64,000 bases of DNA from Ignelater luminosus (taxonomy: Eukaryota; Arthropoda; Insecta; Coleoptera; Elateridae), in contig VTPC01091258.1 in the NCBI GenBank assembly GCA_011009095.1, positions 124,001 to 188,000 of the forward strand, written 5' to 3'. The notes beneath the pieces are model-generated. The model was not told where the DNA came from. It saw only the letters and a program-made list of their open reading frames with translations, and did not search any database. This document shows positions 47,041-58,096 of the stretch, in pieces (position 1 is the first letter of the stretch; each line of letters opens with the position of its first letter). Position numbers and translations under genes: made by a program.

Positions 47041-48189
47041 CTATGTACAGTAACTGCTAGATGTGAGTGCACTGTATCTTACAATTAAAGCAATTAGTTA
47101 ATTAAAATTCCAAATAAAACCTAACTTCACAAATTACTCCGCCTTACTATGTTGGATGAAGTCAAATTGAAGCAGTACCTGCTGTGTAGCTGGATACATT
47201 AGTACAGTAAGTGTAATATGCGAGTGACCACCGTCCACGAAAAATTTTCAAACATTGCCTGAACAACGTATATTCCTAAGGTGACACTGCATGCACAAAT
47301 CAAAACGTTTTTAGGTTAGAGTATGCCTTTAGATACAAACATTAAACTATTACACATCATTAAAACGACAAATTTTGGTAAACACATTACAAGCATCCTA
47401 TCGAAAAAATAGCACCCTGTCATAAACTTTAATTTGTAATTTATTTGAACCTATTACTGTACATTTATATTGATATAGAGCAGCTATACAATATGGCACT
47501 GTAAACTAAATAATAGTTTGACCATGTTCGTTGCGCCATTTGTTGCATGCTTTAAGAATTATAGCCGTTCACCGTCTCATACAGTATTATTCTCTCCCAT
47601 TCTTACCCTATACTGTTTCTAAAGTGATTCCCACAATAATTGGAGTCAGAGTAAATTTAGCATGTATGTGTAAAGCTGTACTAACGATGTTGCAGCCCTG
47701 AAACTTTTTACAATGCAAAACTTGTAATCAATCTGTCACCTGTTGAACTGATGGCAATTCTGTGCCGTAAGTTCTTGTTCTACGTTAACCAACTAATGCT
47801 ACTTGCGCTCTAAAGGAACGCAGGAATCTAAAGTTGAAATTTGGAAGTATTTGTTGGTCACAACTGACTTAGATATACCATATTAAAGAGAAACCAGAGA
47901 AATCTTGGCAGTGTTTTCTATCCGCAAGCGCCTTTTCGTCATTAGTTTTCTTTGCTGTATTATTTATTCAACAAGTGTAAAAAGCAAGCTGTATAGAAAC
48001 TGCACAACCACATTAGCTTTACTAATTATAACCAATGAAATAAGACTACTGGTTCATTAACTTCTTACATTTTAAACAAGACCATTATTTACATTATTAA
48101 ATATTAAGTACCATTGTAAAGTGCAACATGATGTTCTATCACATTCTTGCACATAAATTTTGCAATTTTGCACTGATGTCCCATCTAAG
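47041..48189. other. no gene seen
   Basis: No supported gene or repeat. Confidence 0.45.
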
Positions 48190-48600
48190 CAGAATTGAAG
48201 TTATCTTATTTTTTTTAAGTGAAATATCTCAGGAACGAGTAAAGATAGCAACCAATGGAGAGCAATTCGAGCATTTATTACGATAAATTTAATAATGTAC
48301 CGCTATTAAAATAAAAATTCTTTGAAAACCAATCGGCCGATTTGATTTTTTTAAACACTACTGCATTCTGGTATTGAAGACCTTTAACTTGATGTATCAC
48401 ATGCCATATCATCCAATTTAAAATTTTAAAGTGGGGGTGGCTGGAGCTTAAGGGTAGAATCTTAATCGAAAACTTTGTACATAGTTTAGTCTCCCCCTCC
48501 GGGTATAAGAAAATGCTCTTGGATTTATTTCGATATCTTTTTTGGTTTTCAAGATATTCGGGATAGGAAGTTTTAAAATGATCACCCTGTATGTGTGTGT
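48190..48600. repeat. non-coding repeat relic ending ACCCTGTATG
   Basis: The sequence has the look of insect non-coding repeats: GTGAAATATCTCAGGAACGA near 48220, TTTTCAAGATATTCGGGATA near 48545, and an ATCACCCTGTATGTGTG edge at 48581. The same kind of ACCCTGTAT edge occurs near 15327, 26928 and (as CTCTGTATATGACC) in the fold-back arms. No second copy of the whole was found here. A 112-codon minus frame across it has no motif. Confidence 0.4.
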
Positions 48601-48619
48601 GTTCTGTTTCCCCCACAAG

Positions 48620-50200
48620 TATTTATCACCTGGAAGATATACTTGTATCCTTTATTACATCGTATGTAGAAACCAAATACGGTAACGGCTTTTTCTCAAA
48701 GATCGTCAAATCAGAGAACGGTTGCTGAATGTCTAGGAATATTCTTTCCAAGCGGCCTGTGATTCTCCTTTACTATCTCCCGTTTTGGATGCTGCATTTT
48801 CCAACGCTTCCATTTTACTCATTAATCTTTGTTCTATTGTTATTTACTAATTTTTTTAGTTGCGGGTCTAAATCATTTACTTTGAATATTATAACCAGAA
48901 TCTGAGTACTGAGTTTGTCTGTTGGCTTAATGCACGCAGACCGGGCTTCTATTTTGGATTGCAAGTCATAAACCATAGGCGTAACTACTTTATTATAATT
49001 TTCTTTGTACTTGACTCTTTCTTGTTTTATCAAGTCGACAGCGTCTTGTTGAGTCAGCAAGTGATACCGTTCGCGGGCTTTCAAAATCAGCTGCAATTCG
49101 CTTAATCTGTTAGTATTACGCACCAGAATGGAATTTATTCTATCCGTGTAAAACTTTTGAATGTTAACTTAATTCTTTTGTTCTTCTAAGAATATTTTTA
49201 GCGTAGCGTAGAATATTCGAATGTCCCACTGCAATCGGCAGTCGTAACAGTTTAGTAAGTTTTGAGGGCATACCCCAGTACACTTAATTTATGTGGTTGT
49301 TATTTATCAACTTTGAATTGAAGGAAGACAACATTTCCCCGCCTAGCTTCTTATTGTGTTTGCGAAGCAGACCGTCTTTGGCGGATTTTATAATTTGCCT
49401 GTATTTTAAGTGTAATATTGGGAGTCAGGATCACCATGTCTATCAGCATTTGCAGTACGTATCATTCTTATATAATATGTTAAAAGCTGATAGAATCCGT
49501 CAGTACCATAGTAGTTGTACCTTTTACCCTAAAATGTCTTTCGTTAAATATGATTTCGATGAAAGTTTCCTACCCATTTTATCCGAATGAACATCCTATT
49601 TAACACCGTCAGATGGTTTGTTAATGTTTCTATCGTTTCGTAACAGAAGACAAAAAACTAAAACTATACGTATCTCTTATTTTTCTTTAGTTTTTGATTC
49701 AGAATCCAAATCTGAAGTCAAAATTATTGTTGTGCAGGTAATTTTCAAATAACTTCATCTTTGTCTAGCTAAAATGATCAGTATTAAATTCCAAGCGCTG
49801 GCTTTGGTACTTATGGCAGGAACAACTACTATTTATTGATGATATTGGTCTAGAAATTTTTGAGTGTACGTACTTTGCCACGAGCGCAGAGGATCTTCAT
49901 CTTCTTCCGCAATTCGTTGCTTTTTTCTTCTTTCCATGGTTCGCAATTTGACAATCAACGTTTAGGACTTATCGGAGTTCAGATAGCAATAGAAAGTTCC
50001 GGGTAATCTTTGACTAAGCGAGGTCCCGAGGGTGCTTTTCATCTTTTTTCTTCTACTGGGAGAGGTTCTTTGGATGGTTCCGGAGGCGTTTGAGAACTTG
50101 ATTTCTCTATCGGTTTCTTAACAAATTGGCAAATTTCTTTTAACCATAAGAGACTTGTGTTTTTGATACTGCATTCCAAGGTTGTTTGAGCACGTATATA
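48620..50200 (-). pseudogene. unidentified decayed coding-like tract
   Basis: Several stretches on the minus strand look coding but are broken. From right to left: KNTSLLWLKEICQFVKKPIE with a TPPEPSKEPLPVEE linker (50150-50050), KEEKSNELRKKMKILCARGK (49935-49875), and QIIKSAKDGLLRKHNKKLGG (49410-49335). CPQNLLNCYDCRLQWDIRIF is at 49270-49200. A 118-codon open stretch from about 49168 to 48815 includes NTNRLSELQLILKARERY and VDLIKQERVKYKENYN. Then, shifted, MSKMEALENAASKTGDSKGE (48813-48755) and SDLTIFEKKPLPYLVSTYD (48710-48650). The charged, helix-rich middle suggests a coiled or structural protein. I recognise no family. It may be a processed or element-carried gene or a captured sequence. 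Confidence 0.4.
49651..49839 (+). repeat. 188-bp direct repeat, copy 1
   Basis: Starts CAAAAAACTAAAAC and ends CTACTATTTATTG. It differs from the copy at 50615-50802 at about 7 positions plus a one-base length difference, so it is about 96% identical. The two copies are 964 bp apart in the same orientation. Confidence 0.85.
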
Positions 50201-50399
50201 TTACACTGTTAGATTCTTGTTTTATATTAAAAATAATTAGCTGAGTAGTAACAAGCTAAGGAGTATTTATTGGCAAATAAAACTAATTTCCGATTTATAA
50301 ATTTCATTAATCAAAATATTAATTACTTGCAGAGATTGACAAATTTTTTCATTTGTTGTCAATAACTGTATTACTCTATTACTAGTTTTGGTATTATTT

Positions 50400-50610
50400 G
50401 AATTTTATCGGCGCTGGTAATCTTTCGGCCAACATATCTAGGTTTCTGGTATTTGAATCCAAGATGTATATTCTTTGTCCACACCATATATCGTCTAAAG
50501 TTGTGTATTTATTGCCATATAAGATTGTTTAAATGAAGAAGGCCTCGTCCTCCTTCTGGGCGATTATTGGTAAGTCTTTCGACGGCCGTTTTGACCATAT
50601 TCCTAAGGTG
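50400..50610 (-). pseudogene. possible non-LTR or unidentified coding fragment
   Basis: From 50601 leftward the frame reads MVKTAVERLTNNRPEGGRGL then LHLNNL. This resembles the AVERLT..R.EGGRGLI.I..L block found after the RT in R2/CRE-like elements, the group seen at 21 kb. A shifted frame continues with LDDIWCGQRIYILDSNTRNL and AERLPAPIKF. It lies between the two direct repeats and may be part of the broken tract to its left or a separate LINE scrap. Confidence 0.35.
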
Positions 50611-50614
50611 ATAT

Positions 50615-50802
50615 CAAAAAACTAAAAGTATATGTATCTCTTATTTTTCTTTAGGTTTTGATTTAGAATCCAAATCTGAAGTCAAAATTATTGTTGAGCA
50701 GGTAATTTTCAAATAACTTCATCTTTGTCTAGCTAAAATGATCGGTATTAAATTCCAAGCGCTGGCTTTGGTACTTATAGCAGGAACAACTACTATTTAT
50801 TG
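50615..50802 (+). repeat. 188-bp direct repeat, copy 2
   Basis: Second copy of the repeat at 49651-49839. The flanks are unrelated beyond both ends. No TG...CA termini or primer-binding site typical of LTRs is apparent. Confidence 0.85.
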
Positions 50803-53558
50803 TTAATATTATAATAAATTATTAAGTAAACCGAGTGAAGGTTTAATGATAAGCAGCTGTGCAATTTTGTTGACGTAGTTCTATTAAACAATGTCATTTG
50901 TTTAAAGAAAACAAAACGAAAGGTTTCAAGAATAAAATTATAAATGCAGTTTCAAATTTAACTAAAACCATTTGTCAACGTTAACTTTGCTTCCTGGATT
51001 TAATTGCAATTCAACCACTAAATTCGTACCTAGTAACAAAATTTAGTTTTTAGTGACATAGCGAAGTTTCCATGGACCCTATCGCAATAAAATCTTTTGG
51101 GGTCCATATACATATTTCATACACGTTTTTAATAATTAAATTGATTATGTTTGTGAGCCAGTCCGAACTCATTACCCTTCAGCATTACGAAGTTTGCGGG
51201 ACCTATCGCTAAGTCACTGTCAATCTTCTCATTTTATTTTTTCTGTTTTATCTGTAGGTATACTAGAAATATTTTCCATTTTGCATTAAATACTGTTCGT
51301 ATTCACAGATTTATATTTACTCAACGCTTTCCTTATTTTGTTTATGAGGAAACGCGGGTTGCTATTTGGAAGAATAGATTTTCTATTTCGAGCTTTTCGA
51401 GCTATTTCGAGTATTTAATTTTTAAAACAAAAGAAATCGATACAGCCATTTGGTCAGGAAATAGAGGGCTGAACATTTATTTGTTTTATTTAGTTAGGTA
51501 TTTTTGTCCAATTTTCAGAATAAATGAGTAAAATTATCACACGAATTCTAGAGGAAACTGTTACTGATAGTGTCTTGTGTTGTGCGGAATGTGTAGTATT
51601 TTCATAGATAAACGTACCACTTAAACAATTTATAGTAGTAACACTATTGCTTTACTATAATACATACGCATTCAGTGTTGCTAACGAACTGGAAACATGC
51701 AATCCTCGTACATAAATCCGATATGAACCTAAAAGCTCTTTTGTTGTATTTTTATTGGCTGATGTTTAAAACGCGAAAATATTAAAATTCACATCACAAA
51801 GCTCCTTTTAAGTTTAAATTATTACATTCTTACATAAACCATGTAGGGAGAGTATTGAAATGCGTAAAAAAGGCATATTTTCAGGGCAATATATGTTTTT
51901 TGGACATTAAGATAAATTCAGGTTCTTGAATCCATGTTTTATGTTCACATTCGAGTATACGTGTCCTCATTTATGTATACAGTATAGGGGTAACACAAAA
52001 GAAGGGTCTACCAAATGAACCACATATTCTACGACCTAGAAAAGGACGATTTAACCAAAATTACTTATTTATAGAAATGTCCTCTTTTGTTCCCTTTCCT
52101 TTTTCTCTAAAAGGCCCATTAATTATCTATTTAAAATTGAATTATAAAAAGGGACACAAGGTGATAATAGACAACTGTTGTAATTAATGCTTTTGCTAAT
52201 TAGATTTTTGTTTATACTAATTAAAACTTGTCAAATTAACTGCACTAATTAAAGCTAATTTTTTATTTTGTGATCGTAAATTAAATTAAATAATCTGGAA
52301 AAAACACATCTAAAAGGTTACTCGCTTCCTTCGTTTTCTTTTCATTTCCCACCTTCCTTTCTAGGTATAATTATTATGTTTAATATTGCATAACTGCATG
52401 TACTGATTTCTGTTTAAAATAACTACAACTTTAGTTTTATTGAAGTCATTTTTAATTTTCAGATTTATTATCACTAGCAATGCTTTCCTAACATATTTTC
52501 TTTAATATTGTAAACCATATCTCACTGCGCTGGCGGCAGGGATGCCTTTAAATATTAAGTTTTGAAGGAGTGTCTTCTAATATTAGTATTGCAGTATTAC
52601 TCTTGACATAAGCACCAAAAACTTTTAAACCTATAGCCCATTAACATTTTTAATTTTTCAAGTTATTTTGAAATTGCTATTGTGCTGTTTTAGTGGATTT
52701 TTATTACTTAAACTCCCATGATCAACTTTTTGCCTTTTATGTTTAAAATCTGTTAGATTTTCTTGTTAAACAAATCGGAATTTAACTGACGGAATTTTCA
52801 TTCCCGTTAAAACAAATATAAGAAGAAAATAAAATAAAGTTAATCCACGTTGCCGTAAACCTCGTTAATAATTCAATATTAAATTTTCATCTCTCCGAAC
52901 ATATAAACATATTAAAAGTAATCAAAGTAAATTACCAGTTATACATATCGAACATATACATTTATCAGAAAATTCGCGTGGGCATCAAACCCACGCATAT
53001 TCTGTTATCCAGTCCAATCTCTACCTTTAAGGCTAACGGATTCTTTCCTGGGCGAATAGCGAAAGCTGCAGTTTCTATTAGCATAACTATTAAATTCTGT
53101 AGCATTATGACAAATGCAGTCGTACATATTCAAAAATATTAAATTAAATTAATTTAATACGATCAATTAATTTTTTTTTGTACTGACATCTTTAAAGACT
53201 TATTGTAAGTATACACACTACAAATGAATATTTGTTTCACTCTACAATATTAAAATTAAAATTCATATTAAATAACATCAGCAAAAACTTAATTAACTCG
53301 ACACAATTTGTATAGGAGAATATTATTCCTCCAGACTATTCTAATCTATTCATTCTTCAAATCTTGAAAGTGAAATTTCTCAACATTTTACTGCATTAAT
53401 TTCAGAGGCCACTGAGAATGACCAATTTGAATTACTTGATACAACTAAATAAAACAGAATAATTCACGCTTGGTTTTCTGTCCCTGTGAAGACAGTCCTA
53501 CATGGTACTACACTGCACAGTTCGGCTTGGGTTCGGATTAGAATCGGCTACTATACAA
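50803..53558. other. no gene seen
   Basis: About 2.7 kb of AT-rich sequence without a supported gene or repeat structure. Confidence 0.45.
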
Positions 53559-53854
53559 GGTTAGCCAAAAGTCTAGAAACAGTCTTATTGTAGCAATACC
53601 GATAGAATAAGCGGAATAATAACCTTGGGAGGGTATATTAGACTATCTTATCTACATTCAGACAGGAAAAAAAGATTAATTCAATTATCTAGTTCCGCGT
53701 AATTGATATCAACTTTTAATTTTAAATGGCATCTTAGTATTTTGAAGACATTTTCTAAATCTGCATAAAATTCTAGATACAACAGTAAAGAAAAAAAATA
53801 AATAAAAAAATTCGCTTCGTTATAATAAATTAATAAAGTTTTCAGTTTTAGTGT
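53559..53854 (+). repeat. left arm (about 300 bp) of long-TIR element
   Basis: Inverted counterpart of 55152-55452 with scattered substitutions and a few small indels. The inner limit is where TTCAGTTTTAGTG (53841-53853) stops matching. Confidence 0.8.
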
Positions 53855-54129
53855 ATTTCACGTATTTGTGCTCCACCTACATCATCTGGCTGCATCCTAT
53901 AGGTGGGAAGCTGGTGCACAGGAATACAACACTTAAGATGTGGGGAAATACGGGTTATTAGCAACGACCGTCAGCCTAGTATCATAATGGCTCTGCTTAT
54001 TAACAGGACAACTATAGCATGCAGCTAGACGGAGCCCAATTACCTGAAATACATTAAAACAGGGACAGGATCAACGAAAAATGCCACCGTAGGTAGCTGC
54101 CATTTAGAGAATTTAATCTCTCTATGGCT

Positions 54130-55145
54130 GGAGAATGAGGAATGTTGGTGGATAGGAACGTCGACGGAGCGGCGCGTCGGAAGTTGGTGGTAGTCGTAGT
54201 CATGTCATGTCACATACCAAGCAGCCCGCGGGCCGGTCCACGAGGTGATGGCTGGTGGCGACGGTGGAGCAGGCCGGAAGCAGGTTCTCCATAATCCCCG
54301 CCGGTGGTGTTGCCGATGACCCAGGTTGGATGGAGTACCCAAGGACGGCCAGCGAGCCGTCACACAGAGACGACGAGGAGTTCAACGCGACGGTTCTTTT
54401 CAGAACGGTGTTGGAATTGTGTAATGAGAAGTGTGAGAGTGTGTATATGTTGGTGTAGTGATGTGTGGTGTCTAGGTGTAGGTAGTGTGCCGTGGAAGTG
54501 CAAAACTGTTCCGGCATTTGCCTTAACCACTGGGGAAACCACGGAAAACCCAGTGAGAACAGTGTGGTGGTTGGAATGGATGTGGTGATTATTGGCGGGA
54601 AATGTTAGGCGGGAATAGTTTGGCGGGAATGGATTTGGCGGGAAGCGTGACGGATTGACGAAGAATTTCCGGGCGTCGTGGAGTAGGTACCTCGAGGAGC
54701 CCCGGGCTCGAGGGTTTGGGTAGGAATGGATTTGGTAATCACGGCCCGGTAGCTACCCGGGCCGATCGGGTGAGGCTGAGATGTGTGGTGATGATGGCCG
54801 GGCCTGCGCACCCCTACGCAGACGCCGGTTGGTGGTGGAGCGGCCGTTGATCCATCTACTGCATCTTGGGTATGATTGGGTTGTGGCGGTCGCGATCTTC
54901 AAGCTCCCTCAATTCTTGGAGACCGACGGTCGGTTGGGTTGATGCAGCGATGCGACCTCGAGTCGCCCCGTTGGTGGTGGATGTGGGCCAGGCCTGTGCC
55001 CCCCCCAAACACAGACTCTGGAGGGTGGGTTGGCGGTAGCTCCCCAACTACCGCGTTTGTGGTTGAGCCCGTACTCTTCGTCACCGATGCGTCACCGCTC
55101 GCGCTGCAGACCGGGTCGACTGCCTCGCTTCGCACTCGAAGCCGG
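54130..55145. other. GC-rich cargo of unknown origin
   Basis: Islands such as GCAGCCCGCGGGCCGGTCC (54221) and GGCCCGGTAGCTACCCGGGC (54743) stand out. Internal near-duplication is seen between GGCCGGGCCTGCGCACCCC (54798) and GGCCAGGCCTGTGCCCCCCC (54987), each followed by a GGTTGG-type G/T-rich block. A stretch GGGGAAACCACGGAAAACCC (54530) preceded by CGGCATTTGCC resembles a string I recall from dispersed repeats of several insects. No intron-exon structure or protein domain could be read. It may be captured host DNA or an old satellite-like core. Confidence 0.5.
54594..54644 (+). promoter_or_regulatory. four-fold GGCGGGAA array (E2F-like sites)
   Basis: GGCGGGAA occurs at 54594, 54608, 54622 and 54637, spaced 14, 14 and 15 bp. 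Copies three and four read TTTGGCGGGAA, the consensus for E2F/DP cell-cycle factors. It could be a short tandem repeat that happens to match, or a real promoter element of captured sequence. Confidence 0.5.
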
Positions 55146-55151
55146 AATGCA

Positions 55152-55452
55152 AACATTAAAACTGCAAACTTTATTAATTTATTATAGCGAAGCGAATTAT
55201 TTTATTTAATTTTTTTCTTCACTGACGTATTAAGAATTTTATGCAGATTTAGAAAATGTCATCAAAATACTAGGGTGCCATTTGAAAATTAAAAGTTGAT
55301 ATCAATTACGCGGAACTGGATAATTAAATTAAATTACTTCCTGTCAGAATGTAGATAAGATAGTCTAATATATCCCTCCACCCAAGGGTTATTATTCCGC
55401 TAATTCTATCGGTATTACTACAATAAGGCTGTTTACAGACTTTTGGCTAACC
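55152..55452 (-). repeat. right arm (about 300 bp) of long-TIR element
   Basis: Reverse complement of the left arm, ending GACTTTTGGCTAACC at 55452. Confidence 0.8.
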
Positions 55453-57887
55453 CTTATGTGATGTTAAACGTTAAAAGTGAATCTTAATGTATTTTACAAA
55501 ATGGATATTCAGACTCTAATTTTCTATTTTATGACGAAGAATTTCAAGCATGCTATGTTTATTTGCTTGCTGGAAACTAAAGGCAAGTTTAGTAAAAATT
55601 CCAAAACACGTTTCTGAAATCAGGACGCTGTCATTCACTGTTGCCAATTTTTGTAGCCGCCTACACGTCCCTTCCGTTCATTGTTAGTGCAATTAGCACA
55701 AACGCTGCCGCCAACAAATACTTAATCGGCGGATAGGTATAACATGGGTTATTAAATTTCTTTCTTTTATCCTGATTTTGCGAGAAAATTCCTCGTAATT
55801 TTCTGGTTTGCTTGTTATTGATTTTCACATTTACTTTAAATTCTGACGAATACAAATTTTCAGATTCTCACATTTTGTTAATTTTAAAGGGAAATATCAG
55901 TTTTAGACAATTCTCACGTTCCTGAAAAAATTCAATTCGAAATTCAGTTGCAATGGTTTATCAAATACAGCAAAAGAATCTCATTTCTTATTTACTTCTA
56001 AAATAAAAATTTAATAAAACGCAAAAAATTTGTTACCTTTCTTTCCATTATATGACGTGTGAAACGCGTAAAAGATGAAATTCTCTTAGAAATGTAGTTA
56101 AATTGAAAAAGTCTCGTCAGCTGTAATGAAATGAATTTTATAGGGCGCGTTTGCAAACTATGTTAGATAACTGCGAAACAACATGGAAATGCGAAATTAA
56201 AAGTTAAATTCCAAAGTATTTTCCGCTTTTAAGGATAAATCCCTTGTTACAAAGAGAATTGTTAATTTCATATCGATTCATTTAAATGTTGTTTAGTCTT
56301 TATGTAGTTACTTTCTCTTTTTAATTAAATTTGACCAATTTTCCTTTATTACAGCGAAGCAATTTGTTAGGCATTTGTTGTGTTTTGTTGGAAACAATTT
56401 TACCGAATCTTTTTTACAGGTCATTACCTAACCAAAAATAATTTTCCCAAACTGAACGGTAGCCAGTAACGGAAGACCATCGTACGGAGGTTATTTTCTA
56501 AAATAACTTGTTTAAGGCATTACACGTCTTTTCTTATCTGTGTTCAGCTTTGTGATGTTAATTCGTTTTTTACAGCACAATGAAGTAACAGAAAACGACA
56601 CTTAGATTGATCCAAATCTGAGAAAGTGAAGGAAAACCGTATAACTTGTTTGTTCCAGACCTCGTTATGGCTTTCTGATTTCCCCATAGACTTTATTATA
56701 GTATCGTTTCTCATTAGGAATGCGACGCACTCATTCTTTACCGTTACCCGGCGTAAAACGAAGATTCCAGTTTTTACGGTGTGGACATTTACTTTCCAAC
56801 CACAGAAAAGAATGAAAAAGTGGCTAAAGCGAACGCTTTTAAAAAAATAAGATGAATTAGCTTTGCTGTATTTGTTATGAATACAATTTATAACGTAATT
56901 AACAATATCTTCATCAAAATACATTATGTTTAGTCATGTAGTGCAACGTAATATAATTTAAAAATGTCAAAATGAATAATGGCATCACGCAGCATTTATT
57001 CTTTGTTGCTGCTGCATAAAAAATAGTTTCTTATACCATACAAGGGTTGATTAAGGTCTAAAATCAAACGGAACATTGCGAGTTCAATCACTAATGCAAT
57101 CTAACTTTTATTCTAGGTACCAATACACGTAATTCATTCTGTTTGAATGTCGTTGTAGGTGTCTACAATAAAGGGTCCAATACGTGCCTAACAATAGTCA
57201 GAAAGTGTAAGTTGTGAGAAATATTTAGTTGGAAAGTTTGTTGCTGGTTCTGGAAAATTATATTGTATAGCAACAAGTCAGTGTAAAGCTCTTTCAGAAT
57301 GGCGTTGTTCTCAGGTGCCACTTTCCCATTTTCTGATAAGATGTTCTTTTGAAAATGTGCCCTTTTTATTGTCAAAAATCAGCATTAAAGTGCCTGATGT
57401 GCGAAAATACAATCTTTCCTTTCGTTACGCCTGTTCTAGAACCAACGTAGGTCTTACGGCTTTAGTTCTTGCATGCCAAGATTTTTTAATAAAATTGCAT
57501 ATGAATTGGATATTTTTATCTCTCGCTTACATAATTTCGGAATCTAGTAATATAGCAAAAGTTAGTTAGTTAGGTATAGCTCTTTATAGAAAAAAAATAT
57601 TTATCAGTATTAAAGATAAACGTTTCTTTTTTATAACTTACCTACTTATAAACCACTTTATATTTATTTTTCTTGCTTAATTATTAATTGTTCTATTGTA
57701 CGTTATCAAATCCTATTAAGTAATATTGTTTAAATTACCAATTATGTTTTCGTTAAGTGAAATACTATATTTTGTTTGAAGTGAATAAATTAAAATTAGA
57801 AAAAGTTTGTAACAAAAAACCCAAAAAAATTCAATTCAATCACCATCTTTTAGGTTTCATCGGAATGTAACGAATACTCTATGTTTT
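55453..57887. other. no supported gene
   Basis: Contains the longest unassigned open frame outside the mariner (126 codons, 56544-56924, minus). It has no domain, an opposing 74-codon frame and no splice context, so it is not called. The rest is featureless AT-rich DNA. Confidence 0.4.
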
Positions 57888-57889
57888 TA

Positions 57890-58094
57890 GGGTCTTAACC
57901 ATTCTATGTCATGTGCAGCCAAGAATTCTGACTGACAGACTGTTATGGTCTTCTCTGATGTTCTTACAACATATTGTAAAATAGTGTTACACGCGCGAAA
58001 AAGATTTCTTTCAAGGAGAATCACGCTTTAAACTCTCCAATTGCATATATTCTCGAAGATAAAGATTTTGTTCACCGTGAAAAGTTAAGACCCT
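57890..58094. mobile_element. possible 205-bp MITE flanked by TA
   Basis: GGGTCTTAAC at 57890 and GTTAAGACCC ending at 58094 are perfect 10-bp inverted ends, with TA directly outside both (57888-57889 and 58095-58096). The similarity fades quickly inside, so this may be an eroded Tc1/mariner-type MITE or coincidence. Confidence 0.4.
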
Positions 58095-58096
58095 AC

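Larger units (their letters stand above)
53559..55452. mobile_element. long-TIR element with GC-rich cargo
   Basis: A 1.9-kb unit bounded by inverted repeats of about 300 bp: 53559-53854 and 55152-55452. They start GGTTAGCCAAAAGTCT at both ends and share CAGTCTTATTGTAG, GATAAGATAGTCTAATAT (inverted) and TTGATATCAACTTTTAATTT-like blocks. The arms are AT-rich like the rest of the window. The 1.3-kb interior is strikingly GC-rich, with no transposase motif in any frame, so the element is non-autonomous. A clear target duplication was not found. Many overlapping frames of 60-105 codons in the interior come from the composition and have no recognised domain. Confidence 0.8.

Noticed and set aside
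49651..50802. LTR retrotransposon bounded by the 188-bp direct repeats
   Set aside because: No TG...CA ends, primer-binding site, polypurine tract or target duplication; the interior is only about 775 bp.
54200..55187. Seven overlapping frames of 60-105 codons in the GC-rich cargo
   Set aside because: High GC content lengthens frames on both strands. Readings are rich in H, T, P and S without any domain, so none is called as a gene.
56544..56924. 126-codon open frame on the minus strand
   Set aside because: Longest frame outside the mariner, but no motif, no signal peptide and an opposing frame on the other strand; likely chance.
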